The position numbers were made by a program, and so were the translations under genes. From NCBI GenBank assembly GCA_005116795.1, contig SWDL01000198.1, positions 1 through 5,832 of the forward strand: a stretch of 5,832 bases of DNA, in the 5' to 3' direction. The notes under the pieces are model-generated. The model searched no databases. It was not told the origin of the DNA and saw nothing but the letters and a program-made list of their open reading frames with translations. Source of the DNA: Nitrospira sp. (GTDB lineage Bacteria > Nitrospirota > Nitrospiria > Nitrospirales > Nitrospiraceae). Below, one piece after another: positions 1-5,832 of the stretch; the first letter of the stretch is position 1, and every line of letters begins with the position of its first letter.

Positions 1-1949
1 GCATCGTCGTGGACGACGCCATCGTGGTCGTGGAAAATGTCGAGCGCCACATGCGCGAAGACCGTGTGTCGGCCAAAGACGCGGCCAAGCGGGCGATGAG
101 CGAGGTCACGTCGCCGATCATTGCGATTGTGCTGGTGCTCGTCTCGGTGTTTATCCCGGTCGGATTCGTCGGCGGGATCACCGGGGCGCTCTACAAGCAG
201 TTTGCCGCGACGATCGCCATCTCAGTGACCGTGTCGGGGTTTGTGGCGTTGACGCTGAGTCCGGCGCTCTGCGCGTTGGTGTTGACTCCGCAGCATGAAG
301 CGCGGGGCGGGTTCTGGGCGTTCTTTGACAGGACGTTCGGTCGGACACAGCGAGGCTATACGAGATCGGTCGGCAGGCTCGTGGCCAGGCCGGTGTTGGT
401 GATGCTGGCGTTCGGCGGGCTGCTCGTGGTGTCGCTGGGCCTCTTCCAGGCGCTTCCCAAGAGTTTCTTGCCGGAGGAGGACCAGGGCTACTTCATCGTC
501 GTGGCGCAGTTGCCGGACGGCGCGTCCAAACAGCGGACGGACGCCGTGCTGGAACGGATTGAGCGAGCCTTCCAGGGCAACCCGGCCGTGCACTCGACCG
601 ATGCCCTCTCGGGGCAGAATTTCGTGTTCGGGGTGCGTGGGCCCAACGCGGCGACCATGTTTGTCCCGCTCAAGCTTTGGGATGAGCGGAAGGAGCCACA
701 GTCGCACGTGCAGTCGCTGATCGGAATGGCGTACGGGGAGTTTGCCAAGATCCCCGAGGCGCTCTTGCTCGCCTTCAATGCTCCGGCCATCCGGGGCGTC
801 GGCGCGGTCGGGGGATTTTCGGCGCAGCTCCAAGATCCCACGGGAGGAGATTTCAAGAAGTTCGCCGCCGTCGCTCAGCAGTTCGTGGTACGGGCGCAGC
901 AAGAGCCGGCGATCGGCCGGGTGGGCACCAACTTTCGTGTCTCGTCGCCCCGGCTCTTTGCCCACGTGAACCGGGAGCGGGCCAAGGCGCTGGGGATCCC
1001 GATATCGGATATCTTTGATACCTTGCAGGCCTACTTTGGGAATTTTTACATCAACGACTTCGTGAAATTCGGTCGCGTCTATCACGTGCAGACGGAAGCC
1101 GAGGCGGAGTTCCGGGCGACGCCGCAGGACCTCTCCAAGATCTACGTCAGGACCCAGACGCCGCAGGGCATGAACATGATTCCGCTCGATACCGTGGTGA
1201 CCACGGAGTTCCAGAGCGGGCCGGATCCGGTGAATCACTTCAACGGCTACAATACGGCGCTCGTGCTGGGCGCCGCCACGCCGGGCTTCAGCTCCGGCCA
1301 GGCTCTGGAGGCGCTGGACCGGGTCGGCAAGGAGGTCTTGATCCCGCAAGGCTATGCCATTGACTATAGCAACATCTCGTTCCAGGAGCGGCGGGTCGGC
1401 GGACAGTCCGGACAAGTGTTCGCCATCGGGCTGTTGATGGTCTTTCTCGTGCTGGCGGCACAGTTTGAAAGTTGGGTCGTGCCCTTCGCCGTGATCCTTG
1501 CCGTCCCCTTCGCGATCTTCGGGGCGCTCGCCGGCGTCTGGGCCCGAGGCTTCACCAACGATATCTACTTTCAGATCGGGCTCGTGACCTTGATCGGGCT
1601 GTCGGCAAAGAACGCGATTCTGATCGTCGAGTTTGCCAACACTCGCTATGAAGCGGGCCGGCCATTGTTGGAAGCAGCGACCGAAGCCGCGCGCCTGCGG
1701 TTTCGTCCGATCATCATGACCTCGATGGCCTTTATTTTCGGCATGCTGCCGTTGGTGGTGGCGACCGGCGCGGGCGCGGCGAGCCGGCAATCCATCGGGA
1801 CGGGCGTGCTGGGCGGAATGTTCGCGGCGACCTTCCTGGCCATTTTCTTTGTGCCGCTGTTTTACGTGCTCATTCGCAAACTGATTGCGCGGCGAGCGCC
1901 GGCCGAAGAGCCGGCCATGCCGCTCACGCCCGCCGAGGAAGAACCTTGA
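1..1949 (+). CDS. RND (HAE1/AcrB-type) multidrug efflux transporter, C-terminal part
   Basis: The gene is cut by the left edge; codons run from base 3 to a TGA at 1947-1949, giving 648 visible residues. It matches AcrB from about residue 405 to the end. The proton-relay residues are all visible: the Asp-Asp pair of TM4 (VDDAIVVVEN, residues 4-5), Lys536 in TM10 (GLSAKNAILIVEF), and the Arg and Thr of RLRFRPIIMTS (about 566 and 573). They correspond to AcrB D407/D408, K940, R971 and T978. TM5-7 lie at about 37-150, the periplasmic porter and docking domain (opening with FLPEEDQGYF) at about 151-465, and TM8-12 at about 470-625. A short acidic cytoplasmic tail ends the protein. In this family the trimeric inner-membrane pump exports drugs or other amphiphiles by proton antiport, through an adaptor and an outer-membrane channel; the channel gene follows directly. 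The substrate cannot be read from the sequence. An internal GTG at base 9 is not the true start. Confidence 0.96.
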   Translation, partial: IVVDDAIVVVENVERHMREDRVSAKDAAKRAMSEVTSPIIAIVLVLVSVFIPVGFVGGITGALYKQFAATIAISVTVSGFVALTLSPALCALVLTPQHEARGGFWAFFDRTFGRTQRGYTRSVGRLVARPVLVMLAFGGLLVVSLGLFQALPKSFLPEEDQGYFIVVAQLPDGASKQRTDAVLERIERAFQGNPAVHSTDALSGQNFVFGVRGPNAATMFVPLKLWDERKEPQSHVQSLIGMAYGEFAKIPEALLLAFNAPAIRGVGAVGGFSAQLQDPTGGDFKKFAAVAQQFVVRAQQEPAIGRVGTNFRVSSPRLFAHVNRERAKALGIPISDIFDTLQAYFGNFYINDFVKFGRVYHVQTEAEAEFRATPQDLSKIYVRTQTPQGMNMIPLDTVVTTEFQSGPDPVNHFNGYNTALVLGAATPGFSSGQALEALDRVGKEVLIPQGYAIDYSNISFQERRVGGQSGQVFAIGLLMVFLVLAAQFESWVVPFAVILAVPFAIFGALAGVWARGFTNDIYFQIGLVTLIGLSAKNAILIVEFANTRYEAGRPLLEAATEAARLRFRPIIMTSMAFIFGMLPLVVATGAGAASRQSIGTGVLGGMFAATFLAIFFVPLFYVLIRKLIARRAPAEEPAMPLTPAEEEP

Positions 1950-1950
1950 C

Positions 1951-3384
1951 ATGCGCCTTCTCATCGCCATAGGGATGGCCTTGATTCTCCAGTCCTGCGC
2001 CTTGGGACCGGACTTTCAACGCCCCGACCAGCAGCCGGGGACGGCGTTCCGGGAGGCGGCAGGCGCGGGCGATGCGCCGTCGATCGCCAACCTGCCCTGG
2101 TGGGAACTGCTCAAGGATGAGGAGTTGCAGAAGCTGGTTCGCATCGCGTTGCAAGAGAACAAGGACCTGCAACGGGCCGTCGCCACGGTTGAGGAATATC
2201 AAGCCAGGGCCCTGGTCGCGAAGTCGGACTATCTGCCGGGCGCCGCGATCTCGGGCAACGCGCCGTCGTTCGGACGAAAGGCTATCTTCTTGTTCCCCGG
2301 CTTTGCCAATCCCTTCAACTACTACCTGCAAGGCAGTCTGGCGTGGGAATTGGATGTCTGGGGCCGGATCAGACGTTCGAACGAGGCGGCGCGGGCGGAC
2401 CTGCTCGCGCGCGAAGAAAGCCGGCGCGCGGTGATCTTACAGCTGGTGAGCGGCGTGGCGGAGGCCTACTTCGACCTGCTCCAGTACGATCGCCAACTGG
2501 AGATTGTCCAGCGCACGCTCCAGTCATGGGAGGAGTCCGTCCGGATCGCGCAGGCGCGCCTACGGCAGGGGTTGTCGTCCCGCCTGGATGCCGACCAGTT
2601 CGAGGCGGAGCGCGCCAACGCCGCGGCGCGGGCCGCCGAGTTGGAACGGCAGAAGATTCAGCAGGAAAACGGGCTGAGCCTCTTGTTGGGGCGCAAACCT
2701 TCCGCAATTCCGAGGGGGAAGCCGCTGACCGAACAGGCGCTGCCGCCCGAGGTGCCGCCGGGATTACCGTCGGAGTTGCTGCAACGTCGGCCTGACTTGG
2801 TGCAGGCTGAGCAACAATTGGCGGCCGCGACCGCTCGGATCGGTGTCGCCCAGGCGGAGCGTTTCCCTAAGATCAGCCTGACAGGCATCTTGGGGGTGGC
2901 GAGTCCACAACTGTCGCGACTGGTGGCCAACGAAACCGCCTACGGTGCGGTCGGACCGAGCCTGACGTCCCCCCTGCTGAATGGGCAGATCTTGGGCTTC
3001 CAACAGGAAGTCGCCGAGGCCCAGGCAAAGGAAGCCTTGGCGGACTATGAAAAAGCCGTGCTGACGTCCTTTCGCGAAGTGGATGACGCCCTCGTGGCTG
3101 TCCGCACGTCGCGTGACCAGAACAAAGCGCAGCGACAGCAGGTCGCCGCGCTCCAGTCAGCCCTTCGGCTGGCCGAGTTGCGATACAAGGGCGGATTGGC
3201 CAACTATCTGGACGTCCTCGTCGCGCGACGCAACCTCTTCGAGGCCGAACTGGCGCAAACGGCGAGTCACCGGCTGCAGTTGGTGTCGATCGTCCAACTC
3301 TACAAGGCCCTCGGCGGCGGCTGGGCTCCCGACGAGACGGTGGGCCGACCCGCTCCCGCCAGCGCCGCCGCTCCCCACGGGTAA
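1951..3384 (+). CDS. Outer-membrane factor lipoprotein of RND efflux system (NodT/OprM family)
   Basis: A 477-residue outer-membrane channel, of typical length for the OprM/NodT family. The chosen ATG lies one base after the pump's stop, with GAGGAAG (1935-1941) as a plausible ribosome site. It gives a textbook lipoprotein signal: a short hydrophobic stretch ending in the lipobox LQSC with Cys16. An in-frame ATG at 1885, inside the pump gene, would bury that signal and is rejected. Two OEP repeats are visible, at about residues 55-250 and 270-465. Family landmarks are WWELLKDEEL near 50, WELDVWGRIRR (132-142), LLQRRPDL (276-283) and RYKGGLANYLDVL (411-423). Long Ala/Gln/Glu-rich helical stretches fit the alpha-barrel tunnel. 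In known systems the trimer docks with the RND pump and adaptor to export substrates across the outer membrane. It is almost certainly co-transcribed with the upstream gene. The precise substrate is unknown. Confidence 0.95.
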   Translation: MRLLIAIGMALILQSCALGPDFQRPDQQPGTAFREAAGAGDAPSIANLPWWELLKDEELQKLVRIALQENKDLQRAVATVEEYQARALVAKSDYLPGAAISGNAPSFGRKAIFLFPGFANPFNYYLQGSLAWELDVWGRIRRSNEAARADLLAREESRRAVILQLVSGVAEAYFDLLQYDRQLEIVQRTLQSWEESVRIAQARLRQGLSSRLDADQFEAERANAAARAAELERQKIQQENGLSLLLGRKPSAIPRGKPLTEQALPPEVPPGLPSELLQRRPDLVQAEQQLAAATARIGVAQAERFPKISLTGILGVASPQLSRLVANETAYGAVGPSLTSPLLNGQILGFQQEVAEAQAKEALADYEKAVLTSFREVDDALVAVRTSRDQNKAQRQQVAALQSALRLAELRYKGGLANYLDVLVARRNLFEAELAQTASHRLQLVSIVQLYKALGGGWAPDETVGRPAPASAAAPHG

Positions 3385-3393
3385 GGGCGCACC

Positions 3394-4302
3394 TCAGTCC
3401 GTCGCCATCTCGAGCCCCGGCACCTTGAGCGCGTGAACGGACGCCTGAATAGCCGTGACGGCGTCCGGCCGCGGGAACCCTTTGCGCCAGGCCAGTGCGA
3501 TGCGCCGACTCGGCACGGGTTTGTCGAAGTCCACGACGGCCAGTCGCTTGTGCTGATGCTTCGACGTGACCGCGCTGCAGGGCATGACCGTGACTCCCAG
3601 CCCTGAAACAACCATCTGACGAATCGTCTCGAGCGAATTTCCCTGCATCCCCTCCGTATCGGACCGGCTCAACTCCGGACAGGTTTCCAAGACTTGTTGG
3701 CGAAAGCAATGTCCCGCATGGGGGAGCAAGACCCGCTCCCCGCTCAGCGCCCGCGAGTCGAGACGCGACTTCTTGGCCAAGGGATGATCGGCGGGCACCA
3801 CCGCCTTGAAGGGTTCGTCATAGAGGGCCTTCGTCAAGATGCCGGGCTCGTCGAAGGGCAGCGCGATCATGATGACGTCGAGCCTCCCGCTCTTCAGCAT
3901 GGTGGTCAAATGGACCGTCAGGTTCTCTTCGATCTCCAGCGGCATCTGGGGCGCCCGCTTGTGAAGAATGGGGACGAGCTCTGGCAAGAGATAGGGTCCG
4001 ACAGTCGCGATGACCCCGAACCGCAGCGGGCCGACGAGCTGATTCTTCCCCTGCGCGGCGAGCGCCTTCACCTGTTCGGCCTCCTCCAGGACCCGCTGGG
4101 CCTGCTGGACGATCCGTTCACCCAAGGGCGTGAGGGCCACTTGGTTCTTGCGCCGGTCGAAGATCGCCACCCCGAGTTCGTCCTCTAACTTCTTGATGGC
4201 CAGGCTCAAGGCCGGCTGGGTCACACAGGCCCGGTCCGCCGCCCGTCCAAAATGCCCTTCCTGCGCCACCGCGACCACATACTGCAGTTCCGTGAGCGTC
4301 AT
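3394..4302 (-). CDS. oxyR: OxyR, LysR-type hydrogen-peroxide-sensing regulator
   Basis: A 302-residue LysR-type regulator. The N-terminal winged helix-turn-helix covers about residues 1-60 (HFGRAADRACVTQPALSLAI, then KKLEDELGVAIFDR). The effector domain opens with GPLRFGVIATVGPYLLPEL (about 91-109), which is typical of OxyR. The redox signature is in GHCFRQQVLETC: Cys199 (codon 3706-3708) and Cys208 (codon 3679-3681), at the same numbering and 9-residue spacing as E. coli OxyR. Thr100, Thr129, His198 and Arg201, residues of the known peroxide pocket, are also kept. So disulfide-based H2O2 sensing is expected, not merely LysR-type regulation. The start has a strong GAGGAGG five bases upstream. 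The gene is divergent from dps, an OxyR target in enterobacteria, and convergent with the efflux operon. The Cys26 near the recognition helix is not expected to be redox-active. Confidence 0.95.
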   Translation of the reverse strand: MTLTELQYVVAVAQEGHFGRAADRACVTQPALSLAIKKLEDELGVAIFDRRKNQVALTPLGERIVQQAQRVLEEAEQVKALAAQGKNQLVGPLRFGVIATVGPYLLPELVPILHKRAPQMPLEIEENLTVHLTTMLKSGRLDVIMIALPFDEPGILTKALYDEPFKAVVPADHPLAKKSRLDSRALSGERVLLPHAGHCFRQQVLETCPELSRSDTEGMQGNSLETIRQMVVSGLGVTVMPCSAVTSKHQHKRLAVVDFDKPVPSRRIALAWRKGFPRPDAVTAIQASVHALKVPGLEMATD

Positions 4303-4307
4303 GTCGG

Positions 4308-4313
4308 CCTCCT
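4308..4313 (-). promoter_or_regulatory. oxyR ribosome binding site
   Basis: AGGAGG (GAGGAGG including base 4314), read on the minus strand, ends 5 bases before the oxyR ATG. It fixes the start at 4302 and is a near-ideal Shine-Dalgarno sequence. Confidence 0.8.
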
Positions 4314-4318
4314 CGAGT

Positions 4319-4335
4319 GATAAGCAATACTAATC
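4319..4335. promoter_or_regulatory. Candidate OxyR operator 1 (palindrome overlapping the oxyR -10)
   Basis: GATAAGCAATACTAATC is a 17-base imperfect palindrome centred on 4327; 6 of 8 arm positions pair. It has GAT-N11-ATC ends and contains the T-N11-A spacing of LysR-type sites. It covers the proposed oxyR -10 element. The match to the E. coli OxyR element ATAG-N7-CTAT is only partial, so assignment to OxyR rests mainly on position in the oxyR-dps divergent region. Confidence 0.4.
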
Positions 4336-4355
4336 GAACTCTCATATATTATCAA
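4327..4355 (-). promoter_or_regulatory. Candidate sigma-70 promoter of oxyR
   Basis: On the minus strand, TTGATA (-35; plus-strand 4350-4355; 5 of 6 matches to TTGACA) and TAGTAT (-10; 4327-4332; 4 of 6 matches to TATAAT) are exactly 17 bases apart. Transcription would begin near 4320, leaving a leader of about 18 bases that contains the oxyR ribosome site. The spacer is AT-rich in otherwise GC-rich DNA. Two LysR-type palindromes sit on or next to these elements, which fits negative autoregulation as in many LysR-type genes. It is a prediction from spacing and matches only. Confidence 0.5.
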
Positions 4356-4365
4356 TTGGACTGAT
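4351..4365. promoter_or_regulatory. Candidate OxyR operator 2 (palindrome at the oxyR -35)
   Basis: ATCAATTGGACTGAT is a 15-base palindrome centred on 4358, with perfect ATCA-N7-TGAT ends and a T-N11-A core; 5 of 7 arm positions pair. It overlaps the proposed oxyR -35. Its centre is 31 bases, about three helical turns, from the centre of operator 1. Both sites would thus face the same side of the helix, as expected for a LysR-type tetramer. Confidence 0.4.
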
Positions 4366-4402
4366 GGTCAGGATGGCGCTAAGGTACGCACTGTGCTCAC
4401 GG

Positions 4403-4408
4403 TATGAA
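4403..4408 (+). promoter_or_regulatory. Weak candidate -10 element of dps
   Basis: TATGAA (4 of 6 matches to TATAAT) lies 38 bases before the dps ATG. The matching -35 position, about 4380-4385 (TAAGGT), is poor. A weak -35 is common at promoters that depend on an activator, and the palindrome centred on 4358 would lie near -57. An alternative is TTGGAC (4356-4361) with a poor -10 at 4380-4385. Neither is firm. Confidence 0.2.
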
Positions 4409-4432
4409 TCGCATCACTCACACTGCGTCAAC

Positions 4433-4439
4433 AAGGAGG
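4433..4439 (+). promoter_or_regulatory. dps ribosome binding site
   Basis: AAGGAGG ends 7 bases before the ATG at 4447. It supports that start and suggests efficient translation, as expected for an abundant mini-ferritin. Confidence 0.8.
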
Positions 4440-4446
4440 AACGGAC

Positions 4447-4920
4447 ATGAAACCGAATATCGGAATCAGCGACGGCGATCGACAGGCGGTCAGCCGGATT
4501 CTCGCAGCCATCCAGGCCGACGAAGTGGTGCTATCCGCAAAGACCCGGCAGTATCACTGGAACGTGATGGGTCCGCACTTCAGCGAATTGCATCGGTTGT
4601 TCGAAGAGCAGTACGACGCGATCGAGGAGACGAGCGACGAGCTCGCGGAGCGGGAGCGGGCGCTCGGCGCCATCGCTCCGGGGACGCTCGCGGCCTTTCT
4701 GGCCATGACCCGCTTGCAGGAACAGCAGACGGTCCCCAACGCGCAGGGCATGGTCACGAACCTCCTGCAGGATCACGAAACGATCATCCGGCAGTTGCGC
4801 GCGGATATCGAAGCGACCGGCGCAACCTATCGGGATGTGGGCACCAGCGATTTTCTCACGGGGATCATGGAAGCCCACGAAAAAATGGCCTGGATGCTCC
4901 GGGCCCATGCAGAGGCGTAG
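4447..4920 (+). CDS. dps: Dps, DNA-protecting ferroxidase mini-ferritin
   Basis: A 157-residue four-helix ferritin-like protein, of normal length for Dps. The ferroxidase ligands are all visible in family spacing: His37 (in YHWNVMGPHF), His49 and Glu53 (in ELHRLFEEQYD), Asp64 and Glu68 (in TSDELAER). These correspond to H51, H63, D67, D78 and E82 of E. coli Dps; Glu53 is a conservative change. In the known family, dodecamers bind Fe(II) at sites between subunits, oxidise it with H2O2 and store the ferric mineral, so limiting Fenton chemistry; some also bind DNA. The N-terminus is short and only mildly basic (Lys2, Arg12, Arg17), so DNA binding like E. coli Dps, which uses a Lys-rich tail, is uncertain. 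The gene is divergent from oxyR and is probably peroxide-induced. A peroxidase gene follows 33 bases downstream, likely in the same transcript. Confidence 0.95.
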   Translation: MKPNIGISDGDRQAVSRILAAIQADEVVLSAKTRQYHWNVMGPHFSELHRLFEEQYDAIEETSDELAERERALGAIAPGTLAAFLAMTRLQEQQTVPNAQGMVTNLLQDHETIIRQLRADIEATGATYRDVGTSDFLTGIMEAHEKMAWMLRAHAEA

Positions 4921-4921
4921 G

Positions 4922-4938
4922 GATTCATTCAGCGAATC
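4922..4938. repeat. Short inverted repeat between dps and the peroxidase gene
   Basis: GATTC (4922-4926) and GAATC (4934-4938) can pair around a 7-base loop, starting two bases after the dps stop. There is no T-tract, so it is not a classical terminator. It could be a small mRNA hairpin affecting stability, or a LysR-type palindrome: its ends are GAT-N11-ATC, the same as operator 1 upstream of oxyR. It could also be chance. Confidence 0.3.
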
Positions 4939-4941
4939 AGG

Positions 4942-4948
4942 AAGGAGG
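4942..4948 (+). promoter_or_regulatory. Ribosome binding site of the peroxidase gene
   Basis: AAGGAGG ends 5 bases before the ATG at 4954. It is the same strong sequence as used by dps, and it favours this start over the in-frame ATG at 4996, which lies inside the signal peptide. Confidence 0.8.
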
Positions 4949-4953
4949 AGACC

Positions 4954-5832
4954 ATGAAACAGCCTGAGATCAGGAGAGCGACAGTCGGCGCGATCATGGC
5001 TATCGTGGCCGTGATCGCCGGCACCGCGGCGGATGAATCACGCGCGGGTCAATCTACACCCCCCAAAACACAGAAGACCGTGCCGCTGGGTCTGGAGGAT
5101 CCGGCGGCCTACATTCCGACGGACGACCCGCAAACGGCGCAGAACATCGAGTTAGGACGGCTGCTCTTCTTCGACAAGCGGCTCTCGAAGAACAACACGA
5201 TCGCCTGCGCGAGCTGCCATCTGCCGTCCATGGCTTTCACCGACGGGCAGCCCGTCTCGACCGGCATCAATAAGCTGAAGGGGGGCCGGAGCGCGCCGGC
5301 CGCGATCAATCGGGTCTACAGCAAGGCGCAATTCTGGGACGGCAGGGCCGAAACACTGGAAGACCAGTCGATCGGCCCCTTCGTCAATCCGGTCGAGCAT
5401 GGGTTCATCAACCACGACGAGATGGTGGCGAAGACGCGGAAGATCGCAGGGTACCGCGCCCTCTTCCAGGAGGTCTTCGGGCGCGAGATCGTGATCGCCG
5501 ACGTGGGGAAGGCCATCGCGAGCTTTCAGCGAACGATCCTGTCCGGCAACAGCGCGGCGGATCGATTCGACGTTGGGGGGGACGAGAAGGCGCTCTCGGA
5601 GTCGGCTCAGCGCGGCCTGGAACTCTTTCGCGGCAAGGCCCGCTGCACGCGCTGCCATTCGGGATTCAATTTTACCGATGAAAAGTTCCACAATCTCGGC
5701 ATCGGCTGGGACACGAACACCGTGGACTTGGGCCGCTATATGGTGACGAAGAATCCGGAGGACATCGGCGCCTTTAAGACGCCGACGTTGCGGGAGATCG
5801 CCCGCACGGCGCCCTACATGCATGATGGACGA
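4954..5832 (+). CDS. Di-heme cytochrome c peroxidase / MauG family protein, 3' end missing
   Basis: An open frame of 293 codons that runs off the right edge. The N-terminus is a Sec-type signal: basic residues (Arg7-Arg8), a hydrophobic stretch at about 10-26 and likely cleavage near 26-31. Two c-type heme motifs follow: CASCH (85-89) and CTRCH (231-235). Between them is FWDGRAETLEDQSIGPFVNPVEHG (start 127) with Trp128, Gln138, Pro142 and Glu148. The spacings His89-Trp128 (39), Trp128-Glu148 (20) and Trp128-His235 (107) agree with H55, W94, E114 and H201 of Pseudomonas CcpA as I recall them. FKTPTLREIARTAPYMHDG marks the C-terminal heme domain. Known relatives are periplasmic and reduce H2O2 to water with electrons from small cytochromes or cupredoxins; MauG-type relatives oxidise proteins. 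Ile105 occupies the position of the distal His71 of CcpA. The sixth ligand of the other heme should lie beyond the window, so peroxidase versus MauG type stays open. Confidence 0.92.
   Translation, partial: MKQPEIRRATVGAIMAIVAVIAGTAADESRAGQSTPPKTQKTVPLGLEDPAAYIPTDDPQTAQNIELGRLLFFDKRLSKNNTIACASCHLPSMAFTDGQPVSTGINKLKGGRSAPAAINRVYSKAQFWDGRAETLEDQSIGPFVNPVEHGFINHDEMVAKTRKIAGYRALFQEVFGREIVIADVGKAIASFQRTILSGNSAADRFDVGGDEKALSESAQRGLELFRGKARCTRCHSGFNFTDEKFHNLGIGWDTNTVDLGRYMVTKNPEDIGAFKTPTLREIARTAPYMHDGR

Noticed and set aside
1885..1950. In-frame upstream ATG extending the outer-membrane factor by 22 residues
   Set aside because: It would place an Arg/Pro-rich segment before the lipoprotein signal and bury the lipobox. 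The ATG at 1951 gives a normal signal with Cys16.
222..1970. Long 582-codon open frame on the minus strand opposite the RND pump gene
   Set aside because: It is a shadow of the pump gene in GC-rich DNA. Its translation is Arg/His/Gly-rich low-complexity with no recognisable domain, while the plus strand is unambiguously AcrB-like.
3362..3390. Possible terminator hairpin (GCGCC pairing with GGCGC) around the channel gene stop
   Set aside because: Only a 5-base stem with a 19-base loop and no T-tract on either strand. Such pairings are common by chance in GC-rich DNA.
2873..3709. 278-codon minus-strand open frame spanning the end of the channel gene and part of oxyR
   Set aside because: Arg/Gly/Pro/Ser-rich translation with no family resemblance; it overlaps two well-supported genes, one of them (oxyR) on its own strand in another frame.
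4404..4967. 187-codon plus-strand open frame overlapping dps
   Set aside because: It is out of frame with dps, starts without a convincing ribosome site and has an Arg-rich shadow-type composition. The dps frame has a strong ribosome site and an intact ferroxidase motif.
5152..5823. 223-codon minus-strand open frame opposite the peroxidase gene
   Set aside because: Shadow of the heme protein frame, which has two CXXCH motifs, a signal peptide and a ribosome site. The antisense translation shows no domain.

Overview
This 5.8 kb window is GC-rich, densely coding bacterial DNA (GC is roughly 60% or more by eye, not computed). It comes from a Gram-negative (diderm) organism: it carries an RND inner-membrane pump, an outer-membrane lipoprotein channel and an exported di-heme c-type cytochrome. 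Many GC-rich Proteobacteria, or a Nitrospira-like lineage, would fit. The taxon is only an inference.

Left half (1-3384, + strand): the 3' end of a drug-efflux operon. It holds the C-terminal ~60% of an AcrB-type (HAE1) RND transporter. One base after its stop comes a complete NodT/OprM-type outer-membrane factor lipoprotein. The periplasmic adaptor and the first ~400 residues of the pump must lie upstream of the window. The operon meets the next gene tail to tail, with a 9-base gap and no recognisable intrinsic terminator.

Right half (3394-5832): a peroxide-defence module. A well-conserved OxyR is on the minus strand; both redox cysteines fall at 199 and 208, the same positions as in E. coli OxyR. 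It is divergent from dps (DNA-binding mini-ferritin with a complete ferroxidase site). A di-heme cytochrome c peroxidase/MauG-family gene follows dps by 33 bases and runs off the right edge. The 144-base oxyR-dps intergenic region is AT-rich next to oxyR. It holds a plausible oxyR promoter (TTGATA, 17 bases, TAGTAT), and two LysR-type palindromes lie over or beside the two promoter elements. This suggests OxyR autoregulation plus control of dps and the peroxidase.

How the genes fit together (inference): OxyR senses cytoplasmic H2O2; Dps uses H2O2 to oxidise and store Fe(II) and shields DNA; the peroxidase would remove H2O2 in the periplasm using electrons from the respiratory chain. The peroxidase lacks the distal histidine found in classical bacterial CcpA enzymes, which suggests a MauG-like or constitutively active enzyme. 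Nothing in the window looks like a wholly new system, a mobile element, a CRISPR array or an RNA gene. The points most worth checking are the intergenic operators and the distal-histidine loss.
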